64,000 nucleotides of DNA from Cyclobacteriaceae bacterium (lineage in GTDB: Bacteria > Bacteroidota > Bacteroidia > Cytophagales > Cyclobacteriaceae), in contig JANQOR010000041.1 in the NCBI GenBank assembly GCA_028285685.1, forward strand, positions 124,001-188,000, given 5' to 3'. Positions 9,063-16,078 of this stretch are shown one piece after another. The notes beneath the pieces were generated by a model. That model saw only the letters and a list, made by a program, of their open reading frames with translations, did no database searches and had not been told where the DNA came from. Numbering within the stretch: the first letter of the stretch is position 1; each line of letters starts with the position of its first letter. Both the position numbers and the translations under genes were made by a program.

Positions 9063-9998
9063 TCATCTAACGACTATCCCAGGATCTACTACCTCCAGCC
9101 CATTGTCGTTAAGCATTGAGTGAGGAATGTTCCGCTTGATATATTCACCTAACTTCTGAGCATATCTTTCCTTATTGCTCACGTGTCGAACGATAATGCT
9201 AATTTCCCGAGCCTTATTGGAAATAGGTTCTATATTTTCTTCCTGCTGCTCACTTAAGCTTAGTGTCGTCAATTCAGGCATGATAGTCATACCACCCTTA
9301 GTATCAACGATACGCATTAAGGCGTCAATAGAATTGCTCCTATAAACAAAGCTTTTGTTTTTCCTCATCTTCTTCAGATCACAAAAATTGTTGATCTGGT
9401 CCCGAAAACAGTTACCTTCATTGAGCAACCAAAGCTTGCTATAGTCTATATCTTTCAAAGTGAGGCTTCCCGTTGCTTTTTCCTGACTCGATTGATAGAA
9501 GAAGAAGCGTTCGTAAAACAACAAAATAGATTTGATTCCTTGCACATCGATAGGTGTCGAAATTAAACCGGCATCCATCTCGCCGTTTTTGACGGCAGTG
9601 ATGATTTCACCCGTGGTCATTTCATGAATATCAAGCTTGAAGTCCGGCAATTCCTGGTGCAGGTCATCAATAAAGAGAGGGACAATGAATGGAGCCAATG
9701 TTGGTATTATCCCCAAGTTTAGCGTGTCATTGTAGCCACTTTTTAATTCGTTGGTAAACCCCCTTAAAACGTCAAAACCTGCAACGATTTCTTCCGCCCT
9801 TTTCAAAAACACCTCCCCTTCTGATGTTAGCTCGATCGGGGATGTTGAGCGATCAAAAAGCGTGATTCCAAGGTCGTCCTCCAATTTTTGAATCTGAAGA
9901 CTAAGTCCTGGTTGACTGATCGATAAGTTCTTCGAAGCTAGTTTGAAGGTACCATATTTCTTAAGAGAAATGGCATATTTCAATTGCGTAAAAGTCAT
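9063..9998 (-). CDS. oxyR: LysR-family peroxide sensor OxyR
   Basis: A 311-aa LysR-type regulator. The N-terminal winged helix (FTQLKYAISL through QPGLSLQIQKLEDDLGITLF) is followed by a LysR substrate domain. The segment LNEGNCFRDQINNFC places Cys197 and Cys206 nine residues apart, exactly as the peroxide-reactive pair Cys199/Cys208 of E. coli OxyR. Thus a thiol-switch activator of peroxide defence is likely. It is divergent from the unknown gene at 10084 across an 85-bp A/T-rich gap. No catalase, Dps or AhpC gene is in the window, so its targets must lie elsewhere. Confidence 0.88.
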   Translation of the reverse strand: MTFTQLKYAISLKKYGTFKLASKNLSISQPGLSLQIQKLEDDLGITLFDRSTSPIELTSEGEVFLKRAEEIVAGFDVLRGFTNELKSGYNDTLNLGIIPTLAPFIVPLFIDDLHQELPDFKLDIHEMTTGEIITAVKNGEMDAGLISTPIDVQGIKSILLFYERFFFYQSSQEKATGSLTLKDIDYSKLWLLNEGNCFRDQINNFCDLKKMRKNKSFVYRSNSIDALMRIVDTKGGMTIMPELTTLSLSEQQEENIEPISNKAREISIIVRHVSNKERYAQKLGEYIKRNIPHSMLNDNGLEVVDPGIVVR

Positions 9999-10057
9999 AT
10001 TAGCAATGATTATGAATCTATAATATATATAAATTTCAATTATGGTATTTTGCTAAT
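9999..10057. promoter_or_regulatory. Inverted repeat between oxyR and the divergent gene
   Basis: ATTAGCAA (9999-10006) and TTGCTAAT (10050-10057) form a perfect 8-bp inverted repeat, 43 bp apart, in the A/T-rich divergent gap. One arm touches the oxyR start codon. LysR regulators often bind spaced dyads in such gaps, so this is a candidate self-regulatory site. It does not match the E. coli OxyR ATAG/CTAT box pattern. Confidence 0.4.
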
Positions 10058-10083
10058 GAATTAAAGCTTCAGAGATCTCTTAT

Positions 10084-10605
10084 ATGAACCTCGTCAGCAT
10101 ACAGGGAAAATTCGCTCCGGGAATGCATTTCAAAGGAGAAGAACTGCATGTTTGCCATCAACTGATCAGAAGTCTCTCTGATAACCGCTATCTCGTGATC
10201 AGTTCTAGGTATCGAACAGATATTTTGTATGACAGTCAGCTTGAAAAAAACCAATCCATTATCCGTCTTTGGTGTCTGTACAAAGGGAAGGAATTTGATG
10301 ACAGTTGGTTGCAGAAGTTCTTCCGGACAACCGGAAGGAAACAGAGTTTGGAACACTATTTTACCCGTTTGTTGCTTCTGAAGCGTATACCAACCTGGTA
10401 TGATCTGTATATGAAGGAACTTGCCACGATTCTTTCAAATAATGAGGGCAAAGTATCAAGGATGGTAGAGGAATGTCTGCAAATACTGACAAGCAAGAAA
10501 ATCTTTGCGCCTTTTGCCAGTCAAATTAGCAGCAAGGATGATAAGGAATATGCAGACACAATAAGTATTGTTTCTGCAGTCCTTTCGAGACATAATGAGA
10601 ACTGA
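10084..10605 (+). CDS. Unknown protein divergent from oxyR
   Basis: A 173-aa cytoplasmic-looking protein without signal peptide or membrane segment. I recognise no family. It has several Cys residues (VCHQ, RLWCLY, VEECLQ) and a basic, helix-rich middle (LEHYFTRLLLLKRIPTWYDL). Being head to head with an OxyR-type regulator, it may belong to the peroxide response. Its stop lies one base from the stop of the convergent alcohol dehydrogenase gene. Confidence 0.65.
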   Translation: MNLVSIQGKFAPGMHFKGEELHVCHQLIRSLSDNRYLVISSRYRTDILYDSQLEKNQSIIRLWCLYKGKEFDDSWLQKFFRTTGRKQSLEHYFTRLLLLKRIPTWYDLYMKELATILSNNEGKVSRMVEECLQILTSKKIFAPFASQISSKDDKEYADTISIVSAVLSRHNEN

Positions 10606-10606
10606 G

Positions 10607-11581
10607 TCACATGCTTATTACGACCTTGCCTTTAAACAATCCCCTACCGAAGTATCTAAAAGCTTCGACGGTATCTTCCAGGGAATAGACACTGTCAATT
10701 ACAGGCTTGATACTGCGGTCTCGGTAAAGCTCAAGAATATCTCCCAATCCTTTGTTTGGTTCATGACCAAGAATGCCCATTTTCTTATTTCCAGTCATAG
10801 AAATGAAAGGAGCCACCATCATGGCTTGTAGAATTAAGGACGTAGGTCCACCGATCATCCGATATTCTCCACCTCGCCTCAGTGAGCGCTTGTAATCGTA
10901 GATTGAATGATGTCCGACCACATCAAGGATATAGTCGTAAGCATTTCTCTTCTGGGTAAAGTCCTCTTCCACAAAATCAATGACATGGTCAGCTCCCAGG
11001 GATGTCATCATACTTAGCTTTGAAGAATTATCCACTCCTGTAACTTCAGCTCCGTATAGTTTAGCCATTTGAATAGCAAATGTTCCAACACCACCACCTG
11101 CCCCATTTACGAGCATTTTTACTCCTGCTTCAATTTTTTTAAAATCTCGTATCCCTTGAAGAGCCATAACACCAGCTTGCGGTGTAGCTGCGGCTTCTTC
11201 AAAAGTGATAAATGATGGCTTGACTGTGAGGGCATTTTCCTTCGCGCATACGAATTCTGCAAATCCACCCCATCCACATTGAGAAATGTCTCCAAACACT
11301 TCATCCCCAGGTTGGAATTTGGTTACTTTTTTGCCAACCCCTTCTACAATCCCTGCAATATCACACCCAATAATTTTTTTGATCGGATTGCGAATCCCAC
11401 CACCTGCTAGCCGAACATAAAAGGGTGCGCCTTGTACCAAGTCCCAATCCCATGAGTTAATCGAAGCAGCCTGCATCTTGATCAATACTTCGTTGTCTTT
11501 CGGCGCTGGTTTTTCAACTTCTTCCAGTTTGAGATTATCAACTGATCCGTATTGGTAATAGGTTATTGCTTTCATTGTCAA
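10607..11581 (-). CDS. Zinc-free NAD(P)-dependent alcohol dehydrogenase / quinone oxidoreductase
   Basis: A 324-aa medium-chain dehydrogenase/reductase. The GroES-like N-terminus (EKPAPKDNEVLIKMQAASIN) is followed by a Rossmann fold with the cofactor motif VNGAGGGVGTFAIQMAKLYG. The usual catalytic-zinc Cys/His set is not evident, which fits the quinone-oxidoreductase-like branch. Its start overlaps the methyltransferase stop by 4 bp (ATGA), so it is the last gene of a six-gene minus-strand operon. It is a paralogue of the gene at 12345-13343. Confidence 0.88.
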   Translation of the reverse strand: MTMKAITYYQYGSVDNLKLEEVEKPAPKDNEVLIKMQAASINSWDWDLVQGAPFYVRLAGGGIRNPIKKIIGCDIAGIVEGVGKKVTKFQPGDEVFGDISQCGWGGFAEFVCAKENALTVKPSFITFEEAAATPQAGVMALQGIRDFKKIEAGVKMLVNGAGGGVGTFAIQMAKLYGAEVTGVDNSSKLSMMTSLGADHVIDFVEEDFTQKRNAYDYILDVVGHHSIYDYKRSLRRGGEYRMIGGPTSLILQAMMVAPFISMTGNKKMGILGHEPNKGLGDILELYRDRSIKPVIDSVYSLEDTVEAFRYFGRGLFKGKVVISM

Positions 11582-12345
11582 TTCTCGTCATTCGGTGATG
11601 GTATTCGGCCAACTTTCAAGATAAGCTTCCATACCACTTCCTTTCTTTCTTCTGTATTGCCCCAAACTTTCTTAAGTTCGTTTACCAATTGGGGTATGGG
11701 ATCTTTACCTGTCTTAGCAATCAGCCTCTGAATAGCAGACCAGCTGCTCACAAGCCCAACCAGATCGTTAATAGACCATTGCTTACGCATCTCAAAGGCT
11801 GGAGCATCAATTTTTTCGAAAGGAAATGGTAACGTTTCGTAACCTCCTTCGACCAATCGGTTCTCTTTCTGCCAATACTCATCTACTACTTCATCATGAA
11901 ACTTCCTGACTATTTCATCGATTTCAGGGGATATCGTAGGAAGCCTGTACGTCCATGCAGCAATGATCCCACCAGGCTTCAAAACACGGTACACTTCTTT
12001 ATAAAATAGATCAAACTCAAACCAATGCAAAGCAATAGCTACAGTAACGAGATCAGCTGCTTTATCCTTCAAACCTGTTTTCTCAGCTTGCTCAACCTTG
12101 TAACTAATTTGCTCATGTTGAAAAGCATTTGCGATTTGCCTCTCACTGGCATCTGTGGCGTAGATGTTGTCAAAATACTTAGTCAGACCAACCGCCGCTT
12201 GTCCGTTCCCGGTGCCACAATCCCACACAATGTGCCGCCCAGGGGTTATCTCAGACAGATACTTGAACAATTCCTCCGGGTAGGTTGGACGATACTTTAA
12301 GTATTCATCTGATTGCTTGGAAAAATTGTCTTTGAAATCAGCCAT
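11578..12345 (-). CDS. Class I SAM-dependent methyltransferase
   Basis: A 255-aa methyltransferase. The FSKQSDEYLKYRPTYPEELF start and SAM motif I (VWDCGTGNGQAAVGL) match the class I fold in the Methyltransf_11 group. The later motifs TDAS, VTVAIALHWFEF and VLKPGGIIAAW are all readable. It is translationally coupled on both sides: 1-bp overlap with the upstream dehydrogenase and 4-bp overlap with the downstream one. It probably acts on a small molecule; the substrate is unknown. Confidence 0.9.
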   Translation of the reverse strand: MADFKDNFSKQSDEYLKYRPTYPEELFKYLSEITPGRHIVWDCGTGNGQAAVGLTKYFDNIYATDASERQIANAFQHEQISYKVEQAEKTGLKDKAADLVTVAIALHWFEFDLFYKEVYRVLKPGGIIAAWTYRLPTISPEIDEIVRKFHDEVVDEYWQKENRLVEGGYETLPFPFEKIDAPAFEMRKQWSINDLVGLVSSWSAIQRLIAKTGKDPIPQLVNELKKVWGNTEERKEVVWKLILKVGRIPSPNDEN

Positions 12346-13343
12346 TAAAACAAATTATACCCACTTACTGTGATCGCGACATGTCCGGTCTTGAATCCCT
12401 GTTCTACATACCGATGAGCCTCAGCTACCTGTTCTAAGGTGTATTTCCTATCAACGACAGGCTTAAGTTTTTCGGATTCAATCAGCTCTTTGAGGTATTC
12501 CAAATCCTCACTTTTATACTTGGCCAAAGAAAAAACAAACTCCTTGCTACTAGTCATGGAAGTCCATAGGCCTTGCAAAACCCGAGAAACCCATGGGGTC
12601 GCAAGAACATACCGCCCACCTGGCTTCAACGATTTCATCCCTTTAGCGACAGAGCTGTTCCCCAACACATCAAAGATCACGTCGTACTTGACACCATTTT
12701 TAGTAAAATCCTCCTTCTCATAATCCATTACGTGATCAATTCCCAATGAATGAAGAATGCCAAGCTTTTTGGCGCTATCGACTCCGGTTACTTCTGCTCC
12801 CTGAAGCTTTGCTATTTGCACAGCATAGGTCCCAAAACATCCGGCTGCCCCTTTTATCAATAGCTTTTGTCCGGGTTTAAGCTCTGCCTTTCTAATGTAA
12901 TGAAGTGCATTGAGGCCTGCAGTAGGAATAGTTGCTGCTTCTTCATGCGTGACGTTTTTCGGTTTAGTGGTCATTGCAAAAGAGCTTTTCACACAAGCGT
13001 ATTCAGCATATGCACCAAAACGAATCCCTGTATCGGAGATGATCTGATCACCCTTCTTAAATCCGGATACATTCTTGCCAACTGCCTCAACTTCTCCTGA
13101 GAGTTCCATTCCAAGGATCGGTCTCTTAGGCCGCCTTAGTCCCATGTATATTCTTAATGGGAGCCAAAACAAAACGTGTATGTCGAACCTTCGAATCTCA
13201 CAATCTCCGGGTGTGACGGTTGACGCCTTGACTCGTATCAGGAGTTCATCGTCATTTGGTGTTGGTTTGCGAACTTCTCCAACTTTCAAGAGCTCTGGTG
13301 GCCCGTACTTAGTCCATAGTATTGCTTTCATGAGTTCTGCCAT
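12345..13343 (-). CDS. NAD(P)-dependent alcohol dehydrogenase / quinone oxidoreductase
   Basis: A 332-aa medium-chain dehydrogenase/reductase with a GroES-like N-terminus (EVRKPTPNDDELLIRVKAST) and cofactor motif IKGAAGCFGTYAVQIAKLQG. It shares many landmark residues with the protein at 10607 (HVMDYEKEDFT versus HVIDFVEEDFT). The two probably arose by duplication around the methyltransferase. It starts one base after the stop of the 72-aa gene. As in its paralogue, I do not see the full catalytic-zinc ligand set. Confidence 0.88.
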   Translation of the reverse strand: MAELMKAILWTKYGPPELLKVGEVRKPTPNDDELLIRVKASTVTPGDCEIRRFDIHVLFWLPLRIYMGLRRPKRPILGMELSGEVEAVGKNVSGFKKGDQIISDTGIRFGAYAEYACVKSSFAMTTKPKNVTHEEAATIPTAGLNALHYIRKAELKPGQKLLIKGAAGCFGTYAVQIAKLQGAEVTGVDSAKKLGILHSLGIDHVMDYEKEDFTKNGVKYDVIFDVLGNSSVAKGMKSLKPGGRYVLATPWVSRVLQGLWTSMTSSKEFVFSLAKYKSEDLEYLKELIESEKLKPVVDRKYTLEQVAEAHRYVEQGFKTGHVAITVSGYNLF

Positions 13344-13344
13344 G

Positions 13345-13563
13345 TTAATCAGGAAGATCCTCGCAGAGAATACCGCGAGATCTAATTAAATGAGTAAATT
13401 CTTTTTCACTGTAGTCTTCAAAAGTTACAATCTTGAGGACACGGTCTACGTCTTGCATATCGACTGACCATCTCACAATCCCTGTCAGGTTTTTAAAGAG
13501 GGAAGCGAGGACAGTCATTTCTAGTTGTGATCTGATGTCTGTTTTAAATACAAAAATTCTCAT
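13345..13563 (-). CDS. Small conserved-looking 72-aa protein (ferredoxin-fold-like)
   Basis: A 72-aa protein beginning MRIFVFKTDI. Its length and strand-helix pattern (VFKTDI, LEMTVLASLFKNL, IVRWSVDMQDVDRVLKIV) resemble small HMA/ACT-like ferredoxin folds, but the metal-binding CxxC is absent. It sits tightly between the Xre regulator (5-bp gap) and the first dehydrogenase (1-bp gap), so it is almost certainly a real gene of this operon. Its function is unknown. Confidence 0.75.
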   Translation of the reverse strand: MRIFVFKTDIRSQLEMTVLASLFKNLTGIVRWSVDMQDVDRVLKIVTFEDYSEKEFTHLIRSRGILCEDLPD

Positions 13564-13568
13564 GGTGG

Positions 13569-13796
13569 TTATTTCTTTTTAGGTTCATCATTAAAGGAAA
13601 ATATATCTTCAAGGGGCGTGTTAAAGACTCGTGCCATTCGAAATGCCAACTCCAGAGAAGGTGAATATTTTCCCTTTTCAATGGCGACAATCGTTTGTCT
13701 GGTCACGCCTACCTTTTCAGCTAATTCTTGCTGAGTCATTTCATCGTTGTGAAATCGTAGCGTGCGAATGTTATTGCTGACCCTGTGCTCGCCCAT
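13569..13796 (-). CDS. Xre-family helix-turn-helix regulator
   Basis: A 75-aa single-domain HTH_3 protein. The ATG at 13796 is the natural start, giving MGEHRVSNNIRTLRFHNDEM; longer readings add a non-conserved hydrophobic tail. The helix-turn-helix is MTQQELAEKVGVTRQTIVAI followed by EKGKYSPSLELAFRMARVF, close to the YozG/YgzD type that often partners a small membrane protein. It starts 1 bp after the stop of the membrane protein gene. It probably binds the dyad pair at 14269-14325 and represses its own operon. Confidence 0.9.
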   Translation of the reverse strand: MGEHRVSNNIRTLRFHNDEMTQQELAEKVGVTRQTIVAIEKGKYSPSLELAFRMARVFNTPLEDIFSFNDEPKKK

Positions 13797-13797
13797 T

Positions 13798-14244
13798 TTA
13801 AATTCCTTTCCTGTGAAAATAAAGTTGAGACAGATTGTCAAATACATCCGAAAGAACACCGGCAACAATCATAAAGACGAACATCGAGCGCATTGGCATG
13901 CCGTAAGCAATGACTCCAAGCGCACCCAGAAAGCCAAAACCAAAAACCATAAACGCATTCCTCGTTGAGGTCAATGCTATTATTCGATCGCGTTCATCCT
14001 CAAAACACGGTTGGCGTTCTTTTGTCACCAATCGGTTGGTGACACTGAAAATGATATGAATGATGATTTTACTTGCAATGGCTATTGGAATGATTAGCAG
14101 CATGGTTTTCCCCCAATACTGCAGCTCTTCTTCCATGGTCATCACGCGCCCTCCATACTCTTGGTAGACCATCCAATAGTAGATGCCATAAACCAGCAAC
14201 GTGCTGATGATGTTAACAATACTCTTCTTTTCTTGATAGTACAT
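13798..14244 (-). CDS. DUF2178-like four-helix membrane protein
   Basis: A 148-aa protein with four hydrophobic segments, two before and two after a charged cytoplasmic loop. The loop motif EDERDRIIALTSTR matches the DERDxxI signature of DUF2178 membrane proteins. These are commonly found beside Xre/YozG regulators, as here. It is the first gene of the operon and lies 25 bp below the proximal dyad of the promoter region. It may sense membrane state for the regulator; this is inference. Confidence 0.75.
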   Translation of the reverse strand: MYYQEKKSIVNIISTLLVYGIYYWMVYQEYGGRVMTMEEELQYWGKTMLLIIPIAIASKIIIHIIFSVTNRLVTKERQPCFEDERDRIIALTSTRNAFMVFGFGFLGALGVIAYGMPMRSMFVFMIVAGVLSDVFDNLSQLYFHRKGI

Positions 14245-14268
14245 TATTCTACTTGTTGTCCTGTTTAT

Positions 14269-14325
14269 TTTACTTTTAGTAAAGTATTACGGACACAAAG
14301 TTAATAATGTTTTACTTCATGTAAA
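14269..14325 (-). promoter_or_regulatory. Paired operator and promoter of the Xre operon
   Basis: Two dyads of the form TTTAC-N5-GTAAA lie at 14269-14283 and 14311-14325, exactly 42 bp apart. Between them, on the minus strand, is the box TAACTTTG (14296-14303), a perfect match to the Bacteroidota TAnnTTTG -7 element. A third half-site TTTTACAT follows at 14331. The proximal dyad would lie just after the transcription start and the distal one over the -33 region, a repression geometry. The rest of 14245-14403 shows nothing else. Confidence 0.7.
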
Positions 14326-14403
14326 GAATATTTTACATACATACTATAAAACCCTGATAATCAGAATATTCCAACATTTGAAATTGAAGGTACTGATCGG
14401 ATA

Positions 14404-14997
14404 TTATCGCTTGGAGTTAGGTTTAGACTCGTTCAATCTTGAGATAGACTTGCTTCTCTTTTGCTGAGCCCAGCCAATTGCCATACTCGCGAGGACAGAC
14501 ATTAAGCCTGCAATTGCATTAAATGCTATATCAATTGGATCAAAAATACGATTGGGTATCAGGGCCTGTATGCTCTCGTCGATCGTTCCAAGTAAAGCCG
14601 TTATCAATATTGCCATAAGTGCCGGCAGTGGGACCCGTCCGTCATTTTTCTTACGCTCTTTTAGCGCATGATATACAAAAACGCCGACCAATCCATACTC
14701 AAACAAATGTGTGCGTTCAGCTGGTGTGATCACCATTCTGAAAAACAACATCCCATATACTGCAGTGGTCCCAAGTATCACCCACATCTCAACATGTCCA
14801 GGCTTACTCTTCAAGCCACTGGCAACAATTGCAATCATCAGCAGTAGCCAACACGCAAAAAATGAATTGTCTATTACCCACCTGTCCAGCCACTGAGCAA
14901 TTGTACCAGCCAACCACAGAGTAGAGAAAATGGCAACCAATACTACCAGGCACCAAAGCCAAAGTCGGCGCTCTCTATCGGAGGTAAACAAAGCCAT
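14404..14997 (-). CDS. VanZ-like family membrane protein
   Basis: A 197-aa integral membrane protein with five or six hydrophobic segments. The C-terminal motif LLGTIDESIQALIPNRIFDP followed by DIAFNAIAGLMSVLA is the classic VanZ-like signature (DExxQxxxPxRxxxxxDxxxNxxG). VanZ was named for low-level teicoplanin resistance, but most family members have no known role. It stands alone, 106 bp from the next gene and pointing away from the Xre operon promoter. Confidence 0.85.
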   Translation of the reverse strand: MALFTSDRERRLWLWCLVVLVAIFSTLWLAGTIAQWLDRWVIDNSFFACWLLLMIAIVASGLKSKPGHVEMWVILGTTAVYGMLFFRMVITPAERTHLFEYGLVGVFVYHALKERKKNDGRVPLPALMAILITALLGTIDESIQALIPNRIFDPIDIAFNAIAGLMSVLASMAIGWAQQKRSKSISRLNESKPNSKR

Positions 14998-15128
14998 AAG
15001 GGTTGGTAAGTTTATTCATTTTCACGAAAAGCCAGTCAAATAGACCTTCCATTCAGCGTAATGTGCGTGAAGCAGAAAGCAGAATCCAGAACCATTGAAG
15101 CAATGATGATGTGTAATAGATATGCTTT

Positions 15129-15902
15129 CTATCTCACTGTCAGTTCCTCAGGAAATACATGGCTCGTGGCACTTTGTTGCACTTCCGGCTTTCCAACAGA
15201 TCCGCTAGTTCGCTCTATGGATCTTATAAGTTTAAACCTTCTAATCATGTAGACCCTTGCTAACCAGAAGAACCATACCACCACTACCACTACAACAGGT
15301 ATTGCACGAATAAACGGATCGCTTAAGAAATCAGGAAATACCTGTGGTTGTCCAAGGAAAAATGAGGCACTTGCTACCCAAAGCCCAAAACACATGCGCC
15401 AAAGGTGTCTTGCTACTCGCTGTGCACCATAAATTCCACCACGATAGAGAACAGTGACATCTAAGATAAGACACAGGACGCCCATTCCTGAATAGAAAAA
15501 CAGGAAGAAATCCAAAGGTGCGAATTCCCCACCTCCGATCGCCTCACCGCGACCATTGACGAGTTCCCAACAAGAGATGATACCAACAACGGAAATGATG
15601 AAGATATAGAATAACGCAGCAACCTCAATCAGGCCATTTTTCCCCGTTCGGTTTCTGGCAGTGCTCCAAGCTGTTGCAACCACGTAGAAGGTGACTGAGC
15701 CAGCCATGAAAGATGTCATGGAAATTTCTCCCACGACTGCCATAATTGCACCAGCACTTGTCATTAGAAGCATCGATACAAAAAATACGGTACCAACCTT
15801 GTTATGTAAGGGAGAACCTTTGCGCAGGAACAGGGCTGTCATACCGGATAGTATTCCAAATGATCCGGCAATGACATGGATAAAAACGATAATTGGATTC
15901 AT
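15129..15902 (-). CDS. DUF2306-like seven-helix membrane protein (module 1)
   Basis: A 257-aa protein with about seven hydrophobic segments. Three His-containing sites stand out: FIHVIAGSFG in helix 1, SPLHNKVGTVFFVS before helix 2 and VARHLWRMCFGLW later. The first two match DUF2306 (PF10067), and the same three recur in its paralogue at 20291. It follows the permease at 16079 after 176 bp on the same strand. It is thus the last gene of a PadR-permease-DUF2306 module. Its function is unknown; the spaced His pattern would allow a metal or haem. Confidence 0.7.
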   Translation of the reverse strand: MNPIIVFIHVIAGSFGILSGMTALFLRKGSPLHNKVGTVFFVSMLLMTSAGAIMAVVGEISMTSFMAGSVTFYVVATAWSTARNRTGKNGLIEVAALFYIFIISVVGIISCWELVNGRGEAIGGGEFAPLDFFLFFYSGMGVLCLILDVTVLYRGGIYGAQRVARHLWRMCFGLWVASASFFLGQPQVFPDFLSDPFIRAIPVVVVVVVWFFWLARVYMIRRFKLIRSIERTSGSVGKPEVQQSATSHVFPEELTVR

Positions 15903-16078
15903 TAGTCTTTTGTTTTATTGATTATGAGAGTTTGATTCTATGTAGTTGTGACCGACCATGACCATTTCAGAATCACAAGCCCATCAACTAGTTCAGCATT
16001 TCTGATATTTCCTTCATGCTCTGTCCTTTTGGTTTCTATTTCCAAGCGTGATCTATTGCTTGAGTCTGTTGTTGCGCG

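Noticed and set aside
9055-9066. The perfect palindrome ATGAGATCTCAT at the end of oxyR
   Set aside because: It has no loop and spans a stop codon; short palindromes of this kind occur by chance.
10071-10080. The palindrome AGAGATCTCT just before the gene at 10084
   Set aside because: It is a single short palindrome without a partner copy, too weak to call an operator.
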